A stretch of DNA of 59,272 bases from Eubacterium sp. CAG:248 (GCA_000436475.1 FR886151.1:16655-75926), one strand, 5' to 3'. Shown: positions 1 to 8,337, numbered from the stretch's first letter. The notes: generated by a model from the sequence alone, not told the origin. A program made the numbers and translations.

Positions 1-23
1 TGTATCTTATATGTATATTTTTT

Positions 24-36
24 TGAACTCAGTTCA
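24..36. repeat. 13-bp palindrome TGAACTCAGTTCA, copy 1
   Basis: Arms TGAACT and AGTTCA are perfect inverted repeats around one central base. Further copies lie at 437-449, 485-497, 510-522 and 5395-5407, so five copies are spread through the par/rep block; I did not notice the motif elsewhere. Candidate parS-like or regulatory site (inference). Confidence 0.7.
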
Positions 37-237
37 CTTTTTTAGTTATACACTTCATAAATACATAATTAGATATTATAAACCATCTATTTCCAATAAT
101 AACAAATCTAAATGCCAGGGTCAAAAACACACGACTTTGATAAATATGGATTGTCCTGATCTACGTGCTCATACATCTACGCTCTGTTTCTATCCGTGCT
201 AAACATGTATCACTGGCACCTATGCACACCCATTACA

Positions 238-293
238 AAATATCCGCTACTAAATATCCGCTACCAAATATCGGCCACCAAATATCGGCATAT
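238..293. repeat. Four tandem 14-bp repeats (AAATATCSGCYACY)
   Basis: Units start at 238, 252, 266 and 280. The first two read AAATATCCGCTACT/C, the third AAATATCGGCCACC, and the fourth keeps AAATATCGGC then diverges. Spacing is exactly 14 bp. Short phased repeats beside a parA gene are typical of partition-protein or initiator binding arrays; which protein binds here is not shown by the sequence. Confidence 0.75.
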
Positions 294-436
294 TGTGAGA
301 TTATCATTCAACTTTTATGCTCATATTAAGGCGAGTCACAATATCTTTACCCTACATTTATAGGCGAGCTCATATAGCCTAGAGCTTTTGAACCTGGCAT
401 CAAATCTATAATATATTATAATATTGTAAAATAAAA

Positions 437-449
437 TGAACTCAGTTCA
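437..449. repeat. 13-bp palindrome TGAACTCAGTTCA, copy 2
   Basis: Same 6-1-6 inverted repeat as at 24-36, with central base C. It begins a cluster of three copies within 86 bp upstream of parA. Confidence 0.7.
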
Positions 450-484
450 CTTACTAACAATAAAAGCTTTATAGAACTAAAAAA

Positions 485-497
485 TGAACTGAGTTCA
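485..497. repeat. 13-bp palindrome TGAACTGAGTTCA, copy 3
   Basis: Same palindrome with central base G. It starts 48 bp after copy 2 and 25 bp before copy 4. Confidence 0.7.
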
Positions 498-509
498 AAA
501 ATCACAAAG

Positions 510-522
510 TGAACTGAGTTCA
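510..522. repeat. 13-bp palindrome TGAACTGAGTTCA, copy 4
   Basis: Same palindrome with central base G. The 25-bp offset from copy 3 is between two and three helical turns. Confidence 0.7.
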
Positions 523-796
523 TTTTATAGTATTACTTTTTATATAATCTAACAAATTTGTGATAATTTTTTTTATCAACTGCTAAACCTAAACTTATTT
601 AATAAATACATCATAATGTATTATAATATATTATCTTTTTTAACCTACAATAAACATATAAATATAAATATAAGCATCTAATTTTTTTCTCATATTATAA
701 TAAATTCAATTATTTACCGATTAAACTTTATATGCTATCTGATGTATAAGAATTACCAATTTTTTAGATAAAAAACAATAAATTATGATTTATACA

Positions 797-824
797 TTGA
801 TTTAATATAAAAGTAATGTATAAT
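797..824 (+). promoter_or_regulatory. Putative parAB promoter
   Basis: A -35-like TTGATT (797-802) is followed after 16 bp by a perfect -10 TATAAT (819-824), 31 bp before the parA start codon. The ribosome binding site GAAGGA follows. Confidence 0.55.
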
Positions 825-855
825 AAAATTATAAATTAAAGAAAGAAGGAAAATA

Positions 856-1686
856 ATGAGTGAAATAATAAGTTTGATAAACGAAAAAGGAGGAGTTGGT
901 AAATCCTCATCTGCAATATCTATTGCACAAATATTAGCCATTTCAGGATATTCCATATTATTAATCGATTTAGATCCCCAGATGAACACATCTAAAATGT
1001 TTGGAAAAAATGATGAAGGCAATGCTAAAGACTATGAACAGCTGTTTTGCAAAAAGTTATCGAAAAAATCAGAAGTCCTTGATTACATCTCACAGACAGA
1101 TTATGAAAATATTTCAATATTATGTGCATCAAGAGTATTGAATAGTTTGATTTACAAAATATATGACGAAAGCAAAGAGTCTAACGTAGAACTGTGCTTT
1201 AAATATAATCTGGCTTTATTAAAGGATGATTATGATTATATAATAATAGATAATTCTCCATTTAAATCATATTTAACAACATGTGCTATGTGTGCAAGTA
1301 ATAAAATTATTACTCCAATATGTGTTGATAATTTTTCTTATGATGGATTAATGTCATTATTTGATACAATAGAAGAACTTAACCAAAAATATGCTTTATC
1401 AATAGAGTTTGCTGGAATGTTTATGACAAGAGTTGCAGGAAGAACAACTTTATATAAACAAATGTATGAAAGTTATGAAAATATGTTTGGTGATAAATTC
1501 TTACCTGTATCTATAAGAAATTGTATTGCTGTTAATGAGTCTAATACCTTATTTGAACCACTTCTAACCTACGATAAAAGATGTAGTGCTGCACAGGATT
1601 ATATAGAGCTTGTCAATTATCTTGGATTAATGGACAATAAACATTTTAGAGAACTCGCAAAGTATCTGAAAGGAGAAAAGAAATAA
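856..1686 (+). CDS. parA: ParA-family partition ATPase
   Basis: Cytoplasmic Walker-type ATPase that, with ParB and a centromere, segregates a replicon to daughter cells. The 276-residue protein begins with the deviant Walker A motif KGGVGKSS near residue 12 and a Walker A' stretch DLDPQ near residue 38, followed by IIIDNSP (Walker B region) near residue 130, all typical of the ParA/Soj/MinD family. Length is standard and there is no long N-terminal DNA-binding extension, so it is a Soj-like short ParA. It starts after a GAAGGA ribosome site and its stop overlaps the start of parB (TAATG), showing translational coupling. Upstream palindromes and repeats are the likely centromere region. The assignment to a plasmid or chromid rests on the adjacent replication genes. 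Confidence 0.93.
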   Translation: MSEIISLINEKGGVGKSSSAISIAQILAISGYSILLIDLDPQMNTSKMFGKNDEGNAKDYEQLFCKKLSKKSEVLDYISQTDYENISILCASRVLNSLIYKIYDESKESNVELCFKYNLALLKDDYDYIIIDNSPFKSYLTTCAMCASNKIITPICVDNFSYDGLMSLFDTIEELNQKYALSIEFAGMFMTRVAGRTTLYKQMYESYENMFGDKFLPVSIRNCIAVNESNTLFEPLLTYDKRCSAAQDYIELVNYLGLMDNKHFRELAKYLKGEKK

Positions 1687-2882
1687 TGGCAAAAAAATCT
1701 TTTGGTGCCGGTGCTACTAAACCAGGTATTTTAAATACAGACGGTGGAGAAAAGTTAAAAGAAATGCAGGCGAAAATCCAATACAATTTCAAATATATTC
1801 CTAAAGAAAAGATAGTTTCTAATCCTAAAAATGAAATGTACACACAGGATGGAATAGAGGCTTTAAAAGAAAGTATTCTTATAAATGGATTACGTCATAA
1901 TTTGTCAGTTTTATATAATCCAGATAATGATACATACAGGCTGGTATCTGGTGAACGACGTTATCATGCAATAACAAGTATGAGCGATAAAGAATATAAT
2001 GATCTATTTCCTGCAGGCATCCCTTGTAAGGTAGAAAAATCTGAAATTACAGAAATAGATGAAGAAATTATGCTTATTTCTGCTAACCATGATGTACGTG
2101 AATCATCAATGGAAGTAAAAAGATGGGAAGTAAGCAGATTAAAAGAATTATATGAAGCTAAAAAAATAAAAGGTGAGATTAAAAATATAAATGCAGAGAT
2201 AGCAAAACAACTTAATATATCCGAAAGACAAGCCAGAAAATATACAACTGCAGAAAAACTGATACCTGAATTAAGCGAATTACTTAACAATAATGGAATT
2301 GATCTTAATCAGGCTGATAAGTTTGGAAAACTAGATGAAGATGCTCAAAAAAGTATTCTTACGATAATAGAAAAAAATGGCAAAATAGATAATGCTGAAT
2401 TCCAATCAATTAAAAAAATATCAGAGGAACGTGCAAAAGAAGCTGAACAATATAAATTAAAATTAGATTCTGCATTAAAAGAATTAAATGAGAAAGAACA
2501 GACTTTAAAAAGTCTTGAAAATAAGATTAAAGAAATATCAGAAAAAAATGTGGATGATTCAAAAAATGATGTTGAAGATCAGCTTCGATATATGACAGAA
2601 GCAAAAAATAAAGCTGAAAAAGAAAAAGCTAGACTTGAAACAAATCTTGAGAAAATGAAACAATTACAAAAAGAAAGAGAGCAGCGTAAAACTATAATTC
2701 CAGATAGTGAATTAAAAAGAATTTCTTCGATTGCAAAAGCTGAGCAGGCATTAACATTATTCGAAAATAATTTTGATGTCATAAAAAACAATAAATCCAT
2801 AATAAAAAATGATGTTGATTTAAAAGTAAGAGTAGAAATATTAAGTCAACGATTTAATGATTTTATAAATTCATTAAATTAA
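1686..2882 (+). CDS. parB: ParB-family centromere-binding protein
   Basis: Partner of the preceding ATPase; a CTP-switch DNA-binding clamp in this family loads at parS. Residues about 38-110 form the ParB N-terminal domain with the box VSGERRYHA (family GERR motif). A helix-turn-helix follows around residues 165-195 (AEIAKQLNISERQARKY). The C-terminal 190 residues are strongly charged and heptad-like, consistent with a long coiled coil, which is longer than in chromosomal Spo0J. The protein is 398 residues. It overlaps parA by one base. Its binding site is unlikely to be the chromosomal parS (TGTTTCACGTGAAACA), which I did not see; the TGAACTSAGTTCA palindromes are the best local candidates. 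Confidence 0.9.
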   Translation: MAKKSFGAGATKPGILNTDGGEKLKEMQAKIQYNFKYIPKEKIVSNPKNEMYTQDGIEALKESILINGLRHNLSVLYNPDNDTYRLVSGERRYHAITSMSDKEYNDLFPAGIPCKVEKSEITEIDEEIMLISANHDVRESSMEVKRWEVSRLKELYEAKKIKGEIKNINAEIAKQLNISERQARKYTTAEKLIPELSELLNNNGIDLNQADKFGKLDEDAQKSILTIIEKNGKIDNAEFQSIKKISEERAKEAEQYKLKLDSALKELNEKEQTLKSLENKIKEISEKNVDDSKNDVEDQLRYMTEAKNKAEKEKARLETNLEKMKQLQKEREQRKTIIPDSELKRISSIAKAEQALTLFENNFDVIKNNKSIIKNDVDLKVRVEILSQRFNDFINSLN

Positions 2883-2909
2883 AAATGTTATCAAATTTAT
2901 AAAAATATT

Positions 2910-2946
2910 AAGACATGTTGTATTAATTACAATGTGTCTTTTTTTT
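2910..2946 (+). terminator. parAB terminator
   Basis: An imperfect hairpin (AAGACA ... TGTCTT arms, loop near 2922-2927) ends in a run of eight or more T residues, 28 bp after the parB stop. Confidence 0.75.
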
Positions 2947-3451
2947 ATAAATGAAATAATATAATAAAACATAACATATATTATACATATATTGATAAAT
3001 GAATTATAAGATTTAACAGTGTATATCTATATTTGTAGATTAAATTGGAGTAAATAAGTTTGTATAAATATGTTTATTAAATTTTGAGATGTGTTTTTTT
3101 ATTTTATATCTGGTATATTTTTTTTAAAATTCTATTATTTTTTGATTTTTTTGGATTTTTATTTTAATTTTAGGTTTTTTAATTCTATTAAATGTCGAAA
3201 ACTTTCCAAATGTGAATTAATAATATAGAATTAAATATTTCATTGAAAAATAATACATATAAACAGAATACTAAATAGTAATAAACTGCAATAATAATAA
3301 ACTATGAAATTTATTCACATATTATAATTATTATAAAATGATAGTGTGGAAATTGTATTTATACATATAGAATTAGATGTATTAAATTTAAATATGATAA
3401 AACCAGGAGATGGTTAAATTAGAAAGTATAAAAGTGAAAAAAAAGCACACC
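2947..3451. other. A+T-rich intergenic stretch, no gene seen
   Basis: About 500 bp of very A+T-rich DNA between the parAB terminator and the convergent zinc-finger/replication gene. I see no reading frame with a ribosome site and no clear repeat. Confidence 0.5.
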
Positions 3452-3477
3452 AAAAAGACTGCTTATGCAGTCTTTTT
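3452..3477. terminator. Terminator hairpin overlapping the 3' end of the downstream minus-strand gene
   Basis: Perfect 11-bp stem AAAAAGACTGC / GCAGTCTTTTT with a four-base loop TTAT. The stop codon of the minus-strand gene (3463-3465) lies in the loop, so the last codons form the stem. A and T tracts on either side allow it to work in both directions. Confidence 0.75.
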
Positions 3478-4641
3478 CAAATCATCCGTATAAGATCTTA
3501 CAATAGATGAAATAAGTCCAGGAAGATTTTTAATCGTTTTTTCATGTAATATGTACTGTTTATATACTTCAGATAGAGCTGTCATCACATAATCATATGA
3601 ATAATGAACTGCGATATTTGCGATATCATCAAGATCAATTTTATTAATAGATATTAACTTATAGTGAGATATATTAGTTTCTGCCGAAAGAAAATTATTA
3701 TATTTTTCAGGCTGTATTTTACCAGAATTTATTTCTGGTATACATGAATTAAATTCATAAATAAAATCTGTTAATTTATGAGAATATTCCTGAAGTAAAA
3801 TATTTTTTTGATTTTTTGCTATGTATTTTTCAACAATTTCAAAACGTATTACATTATCGTTAATTGATGTTGTAAATATATCAGAAGTTGAATTTTCAAT
3901 AGACTTCCTGATTACACAAGGTTTACAATAATCAGGAAGAATTCTTCGGATATCCTTAATAGTTTTATGATCTACACTAGCCTGACCCTTGAGGTTAGAA
4001 TTATCAAGATTAATCAACTCACGCAGATATATTCGTAACATTATTAAAGAATCAATTTTGATTAATTTATTTAATAAGTCATTTGAAAGCACTAAAAAAC
4101 CTCTTCCATTTTTATTAGCTGGAAGATAATAAGATTCATAGTCATTTAAAATAATATTTATGAAATGTCTATCTGTTTTGCAGTACGATATATAAGTATA
4201 GCCAGATAAAATATCCAAATTATTCCATATTGTTTTTATATTGCAATTTAGTAATTTGGATATAATACGGGTGTCTACATTTTTTATTATTCCAAAACGA
4301 TCTGGATGAAAAAAATGTAATGTTAAAAATAATTTTAATGCATTAGATTTGAGCATAGGTCTATAACCATAACGATTTTTTTCATTATGGTAGACTTTTT
4401 TTGTCACATTTTGAGTTGTGAGAATTCTATTTGGACAATTATTACAATATGTAGATGCTGATTTATATATTTCTGATTCTTTATCAAATGTATTTATAAT
4501 CTGCTTATATTTACAAGACGAACACATCGAATTGGAATAATCAACAACTTCAACAGTATTTTCTACAATTGTTGTATAATTTTTCTGAATACCAAGAGCC
4601 TGGATAAGAACTGCTTTACCTATATTTGTAAAATTATCCAA
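3463..4641 (-). CDS. Zinc-finger / winged-helix-like protein beside the origin, probable replication or copy-control protein
   Basis: I do not recognise the family with certainty. About 392 residues; the N-terminal third has paired CxxC motifs (CSSC near residue 40 and CNNC near residue 65), suggesting a zinc ribbon. The middle (LISKLLNCN-like segment near residues 125-145) resembles a helix-turn-helix and is followed by a basic, Leu/Ile-rich region. No membrane segment or signal peptide. A TTG start at 4641 is preferred because AGGAGG lies 8 bp upstream; the GTG at 4650 would touch the ribosome site. It is transcribed away from the iteron/DnaA-box region and lies downstream of the Rep initiator on the same strand, so a role in replication or its control is inferred from place only. 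Base use is as A+T-rich as in parAB. Confidence 0.6.
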   Translation of the reverse strand: MDNFTNIGKAVLIQALGIQKNYTTIVENTVEVVDYSNSMCSSCKYKQIINTFDKESEIYKSASTYCNNCPNRILTTQNVTKKVYHNEKNRYGYRPMLKSNALKLFLTLHFFHPDRFGIIKNVDTRIISKLLNCNIKTIWNNLDILSGYTYISYCKTDRHFINIILNDYESYYLPANKNGRGFLVLSNDLLNKLIKIDSLIMLRIYLRELINLDNSNLKGQASVDHKTIKDIRRILPDYCKPCVIRKSIENSTSDIFTTSINDNVIRFEIVEKYIAKNQKNILLQEYSHKLTDFIYEFNSCIPEINSGKIQPEKYNNFLSAETNISHYKLISINKIDLDDIANIAVHYSYDYVMTALSEVYKQYILHEKTIKNLPGLISSIVRSYTDDLKKTA

Positions 4642-4702
4642 ATTTCTCACCTCCTTTTATTGCATAATGTAGCAATTTTATTAAATAAAATCAAATTGTA
4701 GG

Positions 4703-4810
4703 TTTTACTCATATATTATCCACATTTACATAAAAAAATAGTTTTTTTACTCTGAAATTATCCACATTTTGAAAAAAAACATTATTTTTACTCTGAAAAT
4801 GTCTACGAAA
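4703..4810 (+). repeat. Iteron cluster, copies 1-3
   Basis: Three 25-bp units at 4703-4727, 4745-4769 and 4786-4810, spaced 42 and 41 bp apart (about four helical turns). Each begins TTTTACTC and ends near TRTCYAC; copies 2 and 3 share TTTTACTCTGAAA. Copies 1 and 2 end in a full DnaA box. Confidence 0.75.
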
Positions 4811-4856
4811 TTTTCTTATATTTTTTTTGAAGCAGAAAAAATATAACAAATCATAG

Positions 4857-5154
4857 TTTTACTACAAAACTATCGACATTTAATTAGTTTTTTTATATTT
4901 ATATGAAAATAAAAAAGCTTAAGTCAGTGTTTAAGCCAAAAATGTAGACATTGAGGTTCCAAATTTTAAAAAAAAATGTAGAGAAAATTAATTAATAATT
5001 TACATAAATAAACTATTAGAATATAAAAAAGGGGTATTTTTAATAAAAAAAATAAAATTTACTACAAAAATGGCTACATAATTAAAAAATACTCTTATTT
5101 TATCTACAGATTTAATTAGGAAATAAAAAAATTACTCTGAATTTATCTACATAA
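4857..5154 (+). repeat. Iteron copies 4-6
   Basis: Units at 4857-4881, 5057-5081 and 5130-5154 keep the TTTAC-T and TATC-ACAT or CTACATAA ends of copies 1-3 with more divergence in the middle (ACTACAAAA in copies 4 and 5, ACTCTGAA in copy 6). Confidence 0.65.
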
Positions 5155-5394
5155 AAATATTTATTCAAATAAAACGTACAATTAAATAGATATAAGTTGG
5201 AAAAGAAGAAGATAAATGTGGATTTCATGCAAACCATAAGAAAAATATTTTGCAAAAAATATATTAAGACGACAAAATTATAAAGTGGCTAATAATAGCA
5301 AGGATAATTAAATTGAAATTATAAAATAAAAAATTATTGATTTATAATTTTGGAGACAACGAAGTAGAAGAGTAGATAAAAATGTAGACAAAAA

Positions 5395-5407
5395 TGAACT
5401 CAGTTCA
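5395..5407. repeat. 13-bp palindrome TGAACTCAGTTCA, copy 5
   Basis: Identical to copies 1 and 2 upstream of parA. It sits 125 bp from the 3' end of the Rep gene, immediately after an inverted half-iteron (ATGTAGACAAAA). Confidence 0.7.
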
Positions 5408-5531
5408 AAATTAGAACAAACATATTAAAGGCGCAGTAGATTAAAAATCATACCACGCCTAAATTATTAAATATTGAAGAGTATTGGTTATGCCAGTAAA
5501 ACATGAGATATGAAAAAATATGTTAGATAGA

Positions 5532-6929
5532 TTAATTTATATCTGATGGCATATCAATTAATTTTGTTTTATCAAAATTAAGATCCTGAATTTCAGCATC
5601 TGATAGTGGTAAAAATTTAATGATAAAAACATTGTTCTTAAGTTCAAAACTGTCTATAACAATATTGTTATCAACAAATTCCTGAAGAGATTCTTTTATC
5701 AGCTGCAGATTTTTCTTTTTGTTTTTTAGTTTAAATCGAACGATTTTTTGAAAGTAGGTATAATTATATTCACCTATGAAAGTTTCCTGGTTAGATATCT
5801 GTTCACGTTTCATTGCATAACATATTATTCTTGATAAGTTATTGTCTAGAACATCATATGAAGCAGAAGTGATAGAAATCAGTTTTTTCTTAATAATCGC
5901 ATTGCTTAGTATTTCTCCAAATTGAGCAATAGCATAGGGTCTTTCTACATCCTCTTTAATAACAATATTATCAAATAAGTTGAAGTAGATTTTACTACCA
6001 GCTTCTTCATATGAAAAATTGTATTCTACTAATTTTCTACAAGAATTAGATATTTTTTTAATAACATTTTTACCTACATGATAATCAACAACTTCTTTAC
6101 CTAAAGTATTAAGATCAACAACAACAGATTTTTCTTTATAAAATTCCTGCATATTTATATTAGAAATAAAGGCATTAACTAATTTTAAATCATTAGAATC
6201 CATAGCTTTAGGAGGAGTAAGTTTACCACTATCTACAGTTACTTCAAGAAGTTCCTTACCATCGTCATCAGTAATAATCTCTTTTAAAAGGTTATTAGAA
6301 GCTGTATCCATCATAAGAGTAAAAGAAGATGGACTAAATAAAGGTTTATCAACAAGGTCTACAGGAAATAACCTTAGGTAAGAGTCAATGTTTCCAGCAA
6401 GTTCATTTTCGATATATTTCCATGCACTTATAATTAAATCATTTTTCAATGAATTATATATTGATTTATTTGTAAAAGTTGATATGCCAGGAAATTCAAT
6501 AAGGAGACTATTAGAGTCATCCTTCCATAAAGTTGCAGCTTTCTTTTTATCTTCTATAATTTCATCAAGGTTTTTATCTCCAAATATTTTGTAGTAATCA
6601 TCTACAGGTAAAGTTTTAGCCATAATAACAATATTAGAGAGGGGATGTTTTGGATCATCAATGTTAATAGTATCGATATCATTAATATAAGCTTTATACC
6701 ATCTTGCTCTTTTCTGGAGACGCGATTTTTTAATCTTTGCAATAATAGGGATTAAATCTTCACGGCTTGACTTTCCATCAAGATAGTCCATAAGAGTTTC
6801 ATCTATAAGACTTGTCACAGTATCAGCTGAAAAGTTAAGCAAATTTCTTTTTTTATTAAAATAGTCAATAATGACAGGATTAATATGATTGGCCAGTTCT
6901 TCAATAAATCGACGAGAGTATTGCTCCAT
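5532..6929 (-). CDS. Probable plasmid/chromid replication initiator
   Basis: A 465-residue cytoplasmic protein without membrane segments. The sequence gives no textbook motif, but the C-terminal half (about residues 260-450) alternates short helices and strands in a way that resembles the winged-helix pair of iteron-binding RepB/RepA proteins (for example the region around YAIAQFGEILSNAIIKKK and YFQKIVRFKLKNKKK). The start ATG has AAGGAG 7 bp upstream. A strong promoter (TTGACA, 17 bp, TATACT) drives it, with -35 bases shared in a palindrome with the divergent recombinase gene. The iteron region begins right after its stop codon. Assignment as Rep is inference from location, length and strand; confidence is moderate. 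Confidence 0.6.
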   Translation of the reverse strand: MEQYSRRFIEELANHINPVIIDYFNKKRNLLNFSADTVTSLIDETLMDYLDGKSSREDLIPIIAKIKKSRLQKRARWYKAYINDIDTINIDDPKHPLSNIVIMAKTLPVDDYYKIFGDKNLDEIIEDKKKAATLWKDDSNSLLIEFPGISTFTNKSIYNSLKNDLIISAWKYIENELAGNIDSYLRLFPVDLVDKPLFSPSSFTLMMDTASNNLLKEIITDDDGKELLEVTVDSGKLTPPKAMDSNDLKLVNAFISNINMQEFYKEKSVVVDLNTLGKEVVDYHVGKNVIKKISNSCRKLVEYNFSYEEAGSKIYFNLFDNIVIKEDVERPYAIAQFGEILSNAIIKKKLISITSASYDVLDNNLSRIICYAMKREQISNQETFIGEYNYTYFQKIVRFKLKNKKKNLQLIKESLQEFVDNNIVIDSFELKNNVFIIKFLPLSDAEIQDLNFDKTKLIDMPSDIN

Positions 6930-7020
6930 GTTATGCTCCTTTATATAAATATAGAAAATTATTGTATTGGTTTTGGAACCATTTCTTAATTAATTTTGGG
7001 TTTTGTTTTCTTTATTTTTA

Positions 7021-7049
7021 AGTATAGTAGTGGGATGATTATTTGTCAA
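7021..7049 (-). promoter_or_regulatory. Promoter of the Rep-like gene
   Basis: Minus-strand -35 TTGACA (7049-7044), 17-bp spacer, -10 TATACT (7026-7021). This is a near-consensus sigma-A promoter about 90 bp upstream of the start codon. Confidence 0.75.
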
Positions 7050-7083
7050 GTATATTGACATATGTCGTCATATATAATAATAT
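7044..7083 (+). promoter_or_regulatory. Divergent promoter of the recombinase-like gene and shared palindrome
   Basis: Plus-strand -35 TTGACA (7055-7060), 17 bp, -10 TAATAT (7078-7083). Its -35 and the Rep promoter -35 are back to back, forming the perfect inverted repeat TGTCAA-GTATA-TTGACA at 7044-7060. One bound protein could shut both promoters. Confidence 0.6.
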
Positions 7084-7210
7084 AGCCATATGTTAGTATG
7101 AATTATCACTATTATTTTTGTATACTTATAATGATTAATCGTATTAAATCAAGAATTTAAAGAATTTATATATACATATTTTTATTTATAGTACATTTGA
7201 GGAGATAGTA

Positions 7211-8125
7211 ATGATATCTGATGAATTTAATTCCAAAATATGGATTTATTTTGAAACCAATCTTAAACCAAGAACAAGAAAAGAATATTTCAAAATTATA
7301 AATGATTTTAATAAAGAGATTGGTCATGATCCACTTACATTAACAAGCAAAGAAGCTAAACAATATTACAATTATTTACTAAATAAAATGGAACACAACC
7401 TGATTAGTTATTCAACGGGCGTTATGAGATTATCTGTTATCAGATCTATATGTAATTTTATAGAGTATTATAATATTAATCACGGAAATAAGTATATTAA
7501 TTATTTTAAAGAATATTCTCTTCCTGAACCTGATAGATTAATTGATGAAAAAGGAATACCTAACAGTCTTGAAATAAACAATATACTTGAAGCAATTAAA
7601 GAACGTGATGATAAAAAAGCATTCCTGATTTTTTCATTAGCAGTAAAATGTGCTTTAACAAATTCTGAAATATGTAAACTTAATATGGAATATATTGTTC
7701 TCGATAAGACAAGTAACTCAATATGTATTAATTATCCTGCAAATAGCAGGAATAATATAGCAAGAACAATAAAAATACCAGATGATGTTGCAAAATTATT
7801 AGATGAATATATTTATGAAAATAATATCAAAGAAGGTCCTGTATTTATCAATAAAAGAAAAAACAGAATGCAGCTAAGGGACTCTGAAAGATTAATCGAA
7901 AAATATTGTAAAATATGTCTTGATAATAATAAAATTAGAAATAAATACACTTTACAGGCTTTAAGACATGCTGGTTTATCATATATGCTTGCTGGTGGAG
8001 CTCCAAAAGATGCAGTTGCAAACTATGCCGGTATAACAGGCAGGTGGATGACACGTTATGACAGGATAATAACGTCTAAAACATATAATCAGGCAGTAAA
8101 CTATAGTATAATCACCATTCAGTAA
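7211..8125 (+). CDS. Tyrosine-recombinase-fold protein, catalytic residues degenerate
   Basis: A 304-residue protein with the two-part layout of phage-integrase-family recombinases: an N-terminal SAM-like DNA-binding part (about 1-100) and a C-terminal catalytic-fold part (about 115-300). Box II is partly kept (LQALRHAGLSYML) and a candidate nucleophile Tyr is present near the end (MTRYDRI). The expected box I Arg (TGLRxSE) reads CALTNSEI, and the first His of HxxRH is Gln. The GH motif is also gone. It may therefore be a DNA-binding protein or a very altered dimer-resolution enzyme rather than an active integrase. Start has GAGGAG 6 bp upstream. Placed in the par/rep block with similar base use, so a replicon-maintenance role is likely. 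Confidence 0.65.
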   Translation: MISDEFNSKIWIYFETNLKPRTRKEYFKIINDFNKEIGHDPLTLTSKEAKQYYNYLLNKMEHNLISYSTGVMRLSVIRSICNFIEYYNINHGNKYINYFKEYSLPEPDRLIDEKGIPNSLEINNILEAIKERDDKKAFLIFSLAVKCALTNSEICKLNMEYIVLDKTSNSICINYPANSRNNIARTIKIPDDVAKLLDEYIYENNIKEGPVFINKRKNRMQLRDSERLIEKYCKICLDNNKIRNKYTLQALRHAGLSYMLAGGAPKDAVANYAGITGRWMTRYDRIITSKTYNQAVNYSIITIQ

Positions 8126-8286
8126 ATAAATAAAAAATTGCACAATATATTCCAAATATTGTTTAAGAATATTTAAAATAGTATTGATTGTAGTACCATA
8201 AAAAAGATAGTACTTTTCAAAGTATTTAACTATGTTATAATAATAATCGAAAGAGCTTTATATGAGCTCAATACAATTCCCCAATG

Positions 8287-8329
8287 TCCCATCAAAAGAT
8301 TATATCTTTTGGTGGGATCCCCTTTTTTT
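8287..8329. terminator. Terminator between convergent genes
   Basis: Hairpin CCCATCAAAAGAT / ATCTTTTGGTGGG (one G-T wobble) with a three-base loop, then a run of seven T at 8323-8329. Serves the plus-strand recombinase-like gene. Confidence 0.8.
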
Positions 8330-8337
8330 ACTACAAT

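Larger units (their letters stand above)
1..855. other. Non-coding A+T-rich region upstream of parAB with tandem repeats and palindromes
   Basis: No convincing gene is seen here; the 63-codon reading frame near the left end has no ribosome binding site and is not counted. The region holds four head-to-tail 14-bp repeats (238-293) and four copies of a 13-bp palindrome TGAACTSAGTTCA (24-36, 437-449, 485-497, 510-522). A promoter for parAB lies at its right end. Position beside parAB makes it a candidate centromere and/or part of the replication control region; that role is inferred. Confidence 0.6.
4642..5531. other. Putative replication origin with iterons and DnaA boxes
   Basis: Gene-free 890-bp region between two replication-type genes. 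It contains two perfect DnaA boxes TTATCCACA (4716-4724, 4758-4766), near-matches TTATCTACA around 5100 and 5145, and six direct 25-bp iteron-like repeats at 4703, 4745, 4786, 4857, 5057 and 5130. Inverted half copies (AAAATGTAGACA) occur around 4938, 4975 and 5380. Very high A+T content gives ample unwinding sequence. One 13-bp palindrome copy lies at 5395-5407. Together these are the classical parts of an iteron-type theta origin. Confidence 0.72.

Noticed and set aside
11..202. 63-codon frame at the left end
   Set aside because: No ribosome site, unusual composition, and it includes one of the repeated palindromes.
238..293. CRISPR array
   Set aside because: The four 14-bp units are head to tail with no unique spacers; repeats are too short for CRISPR.
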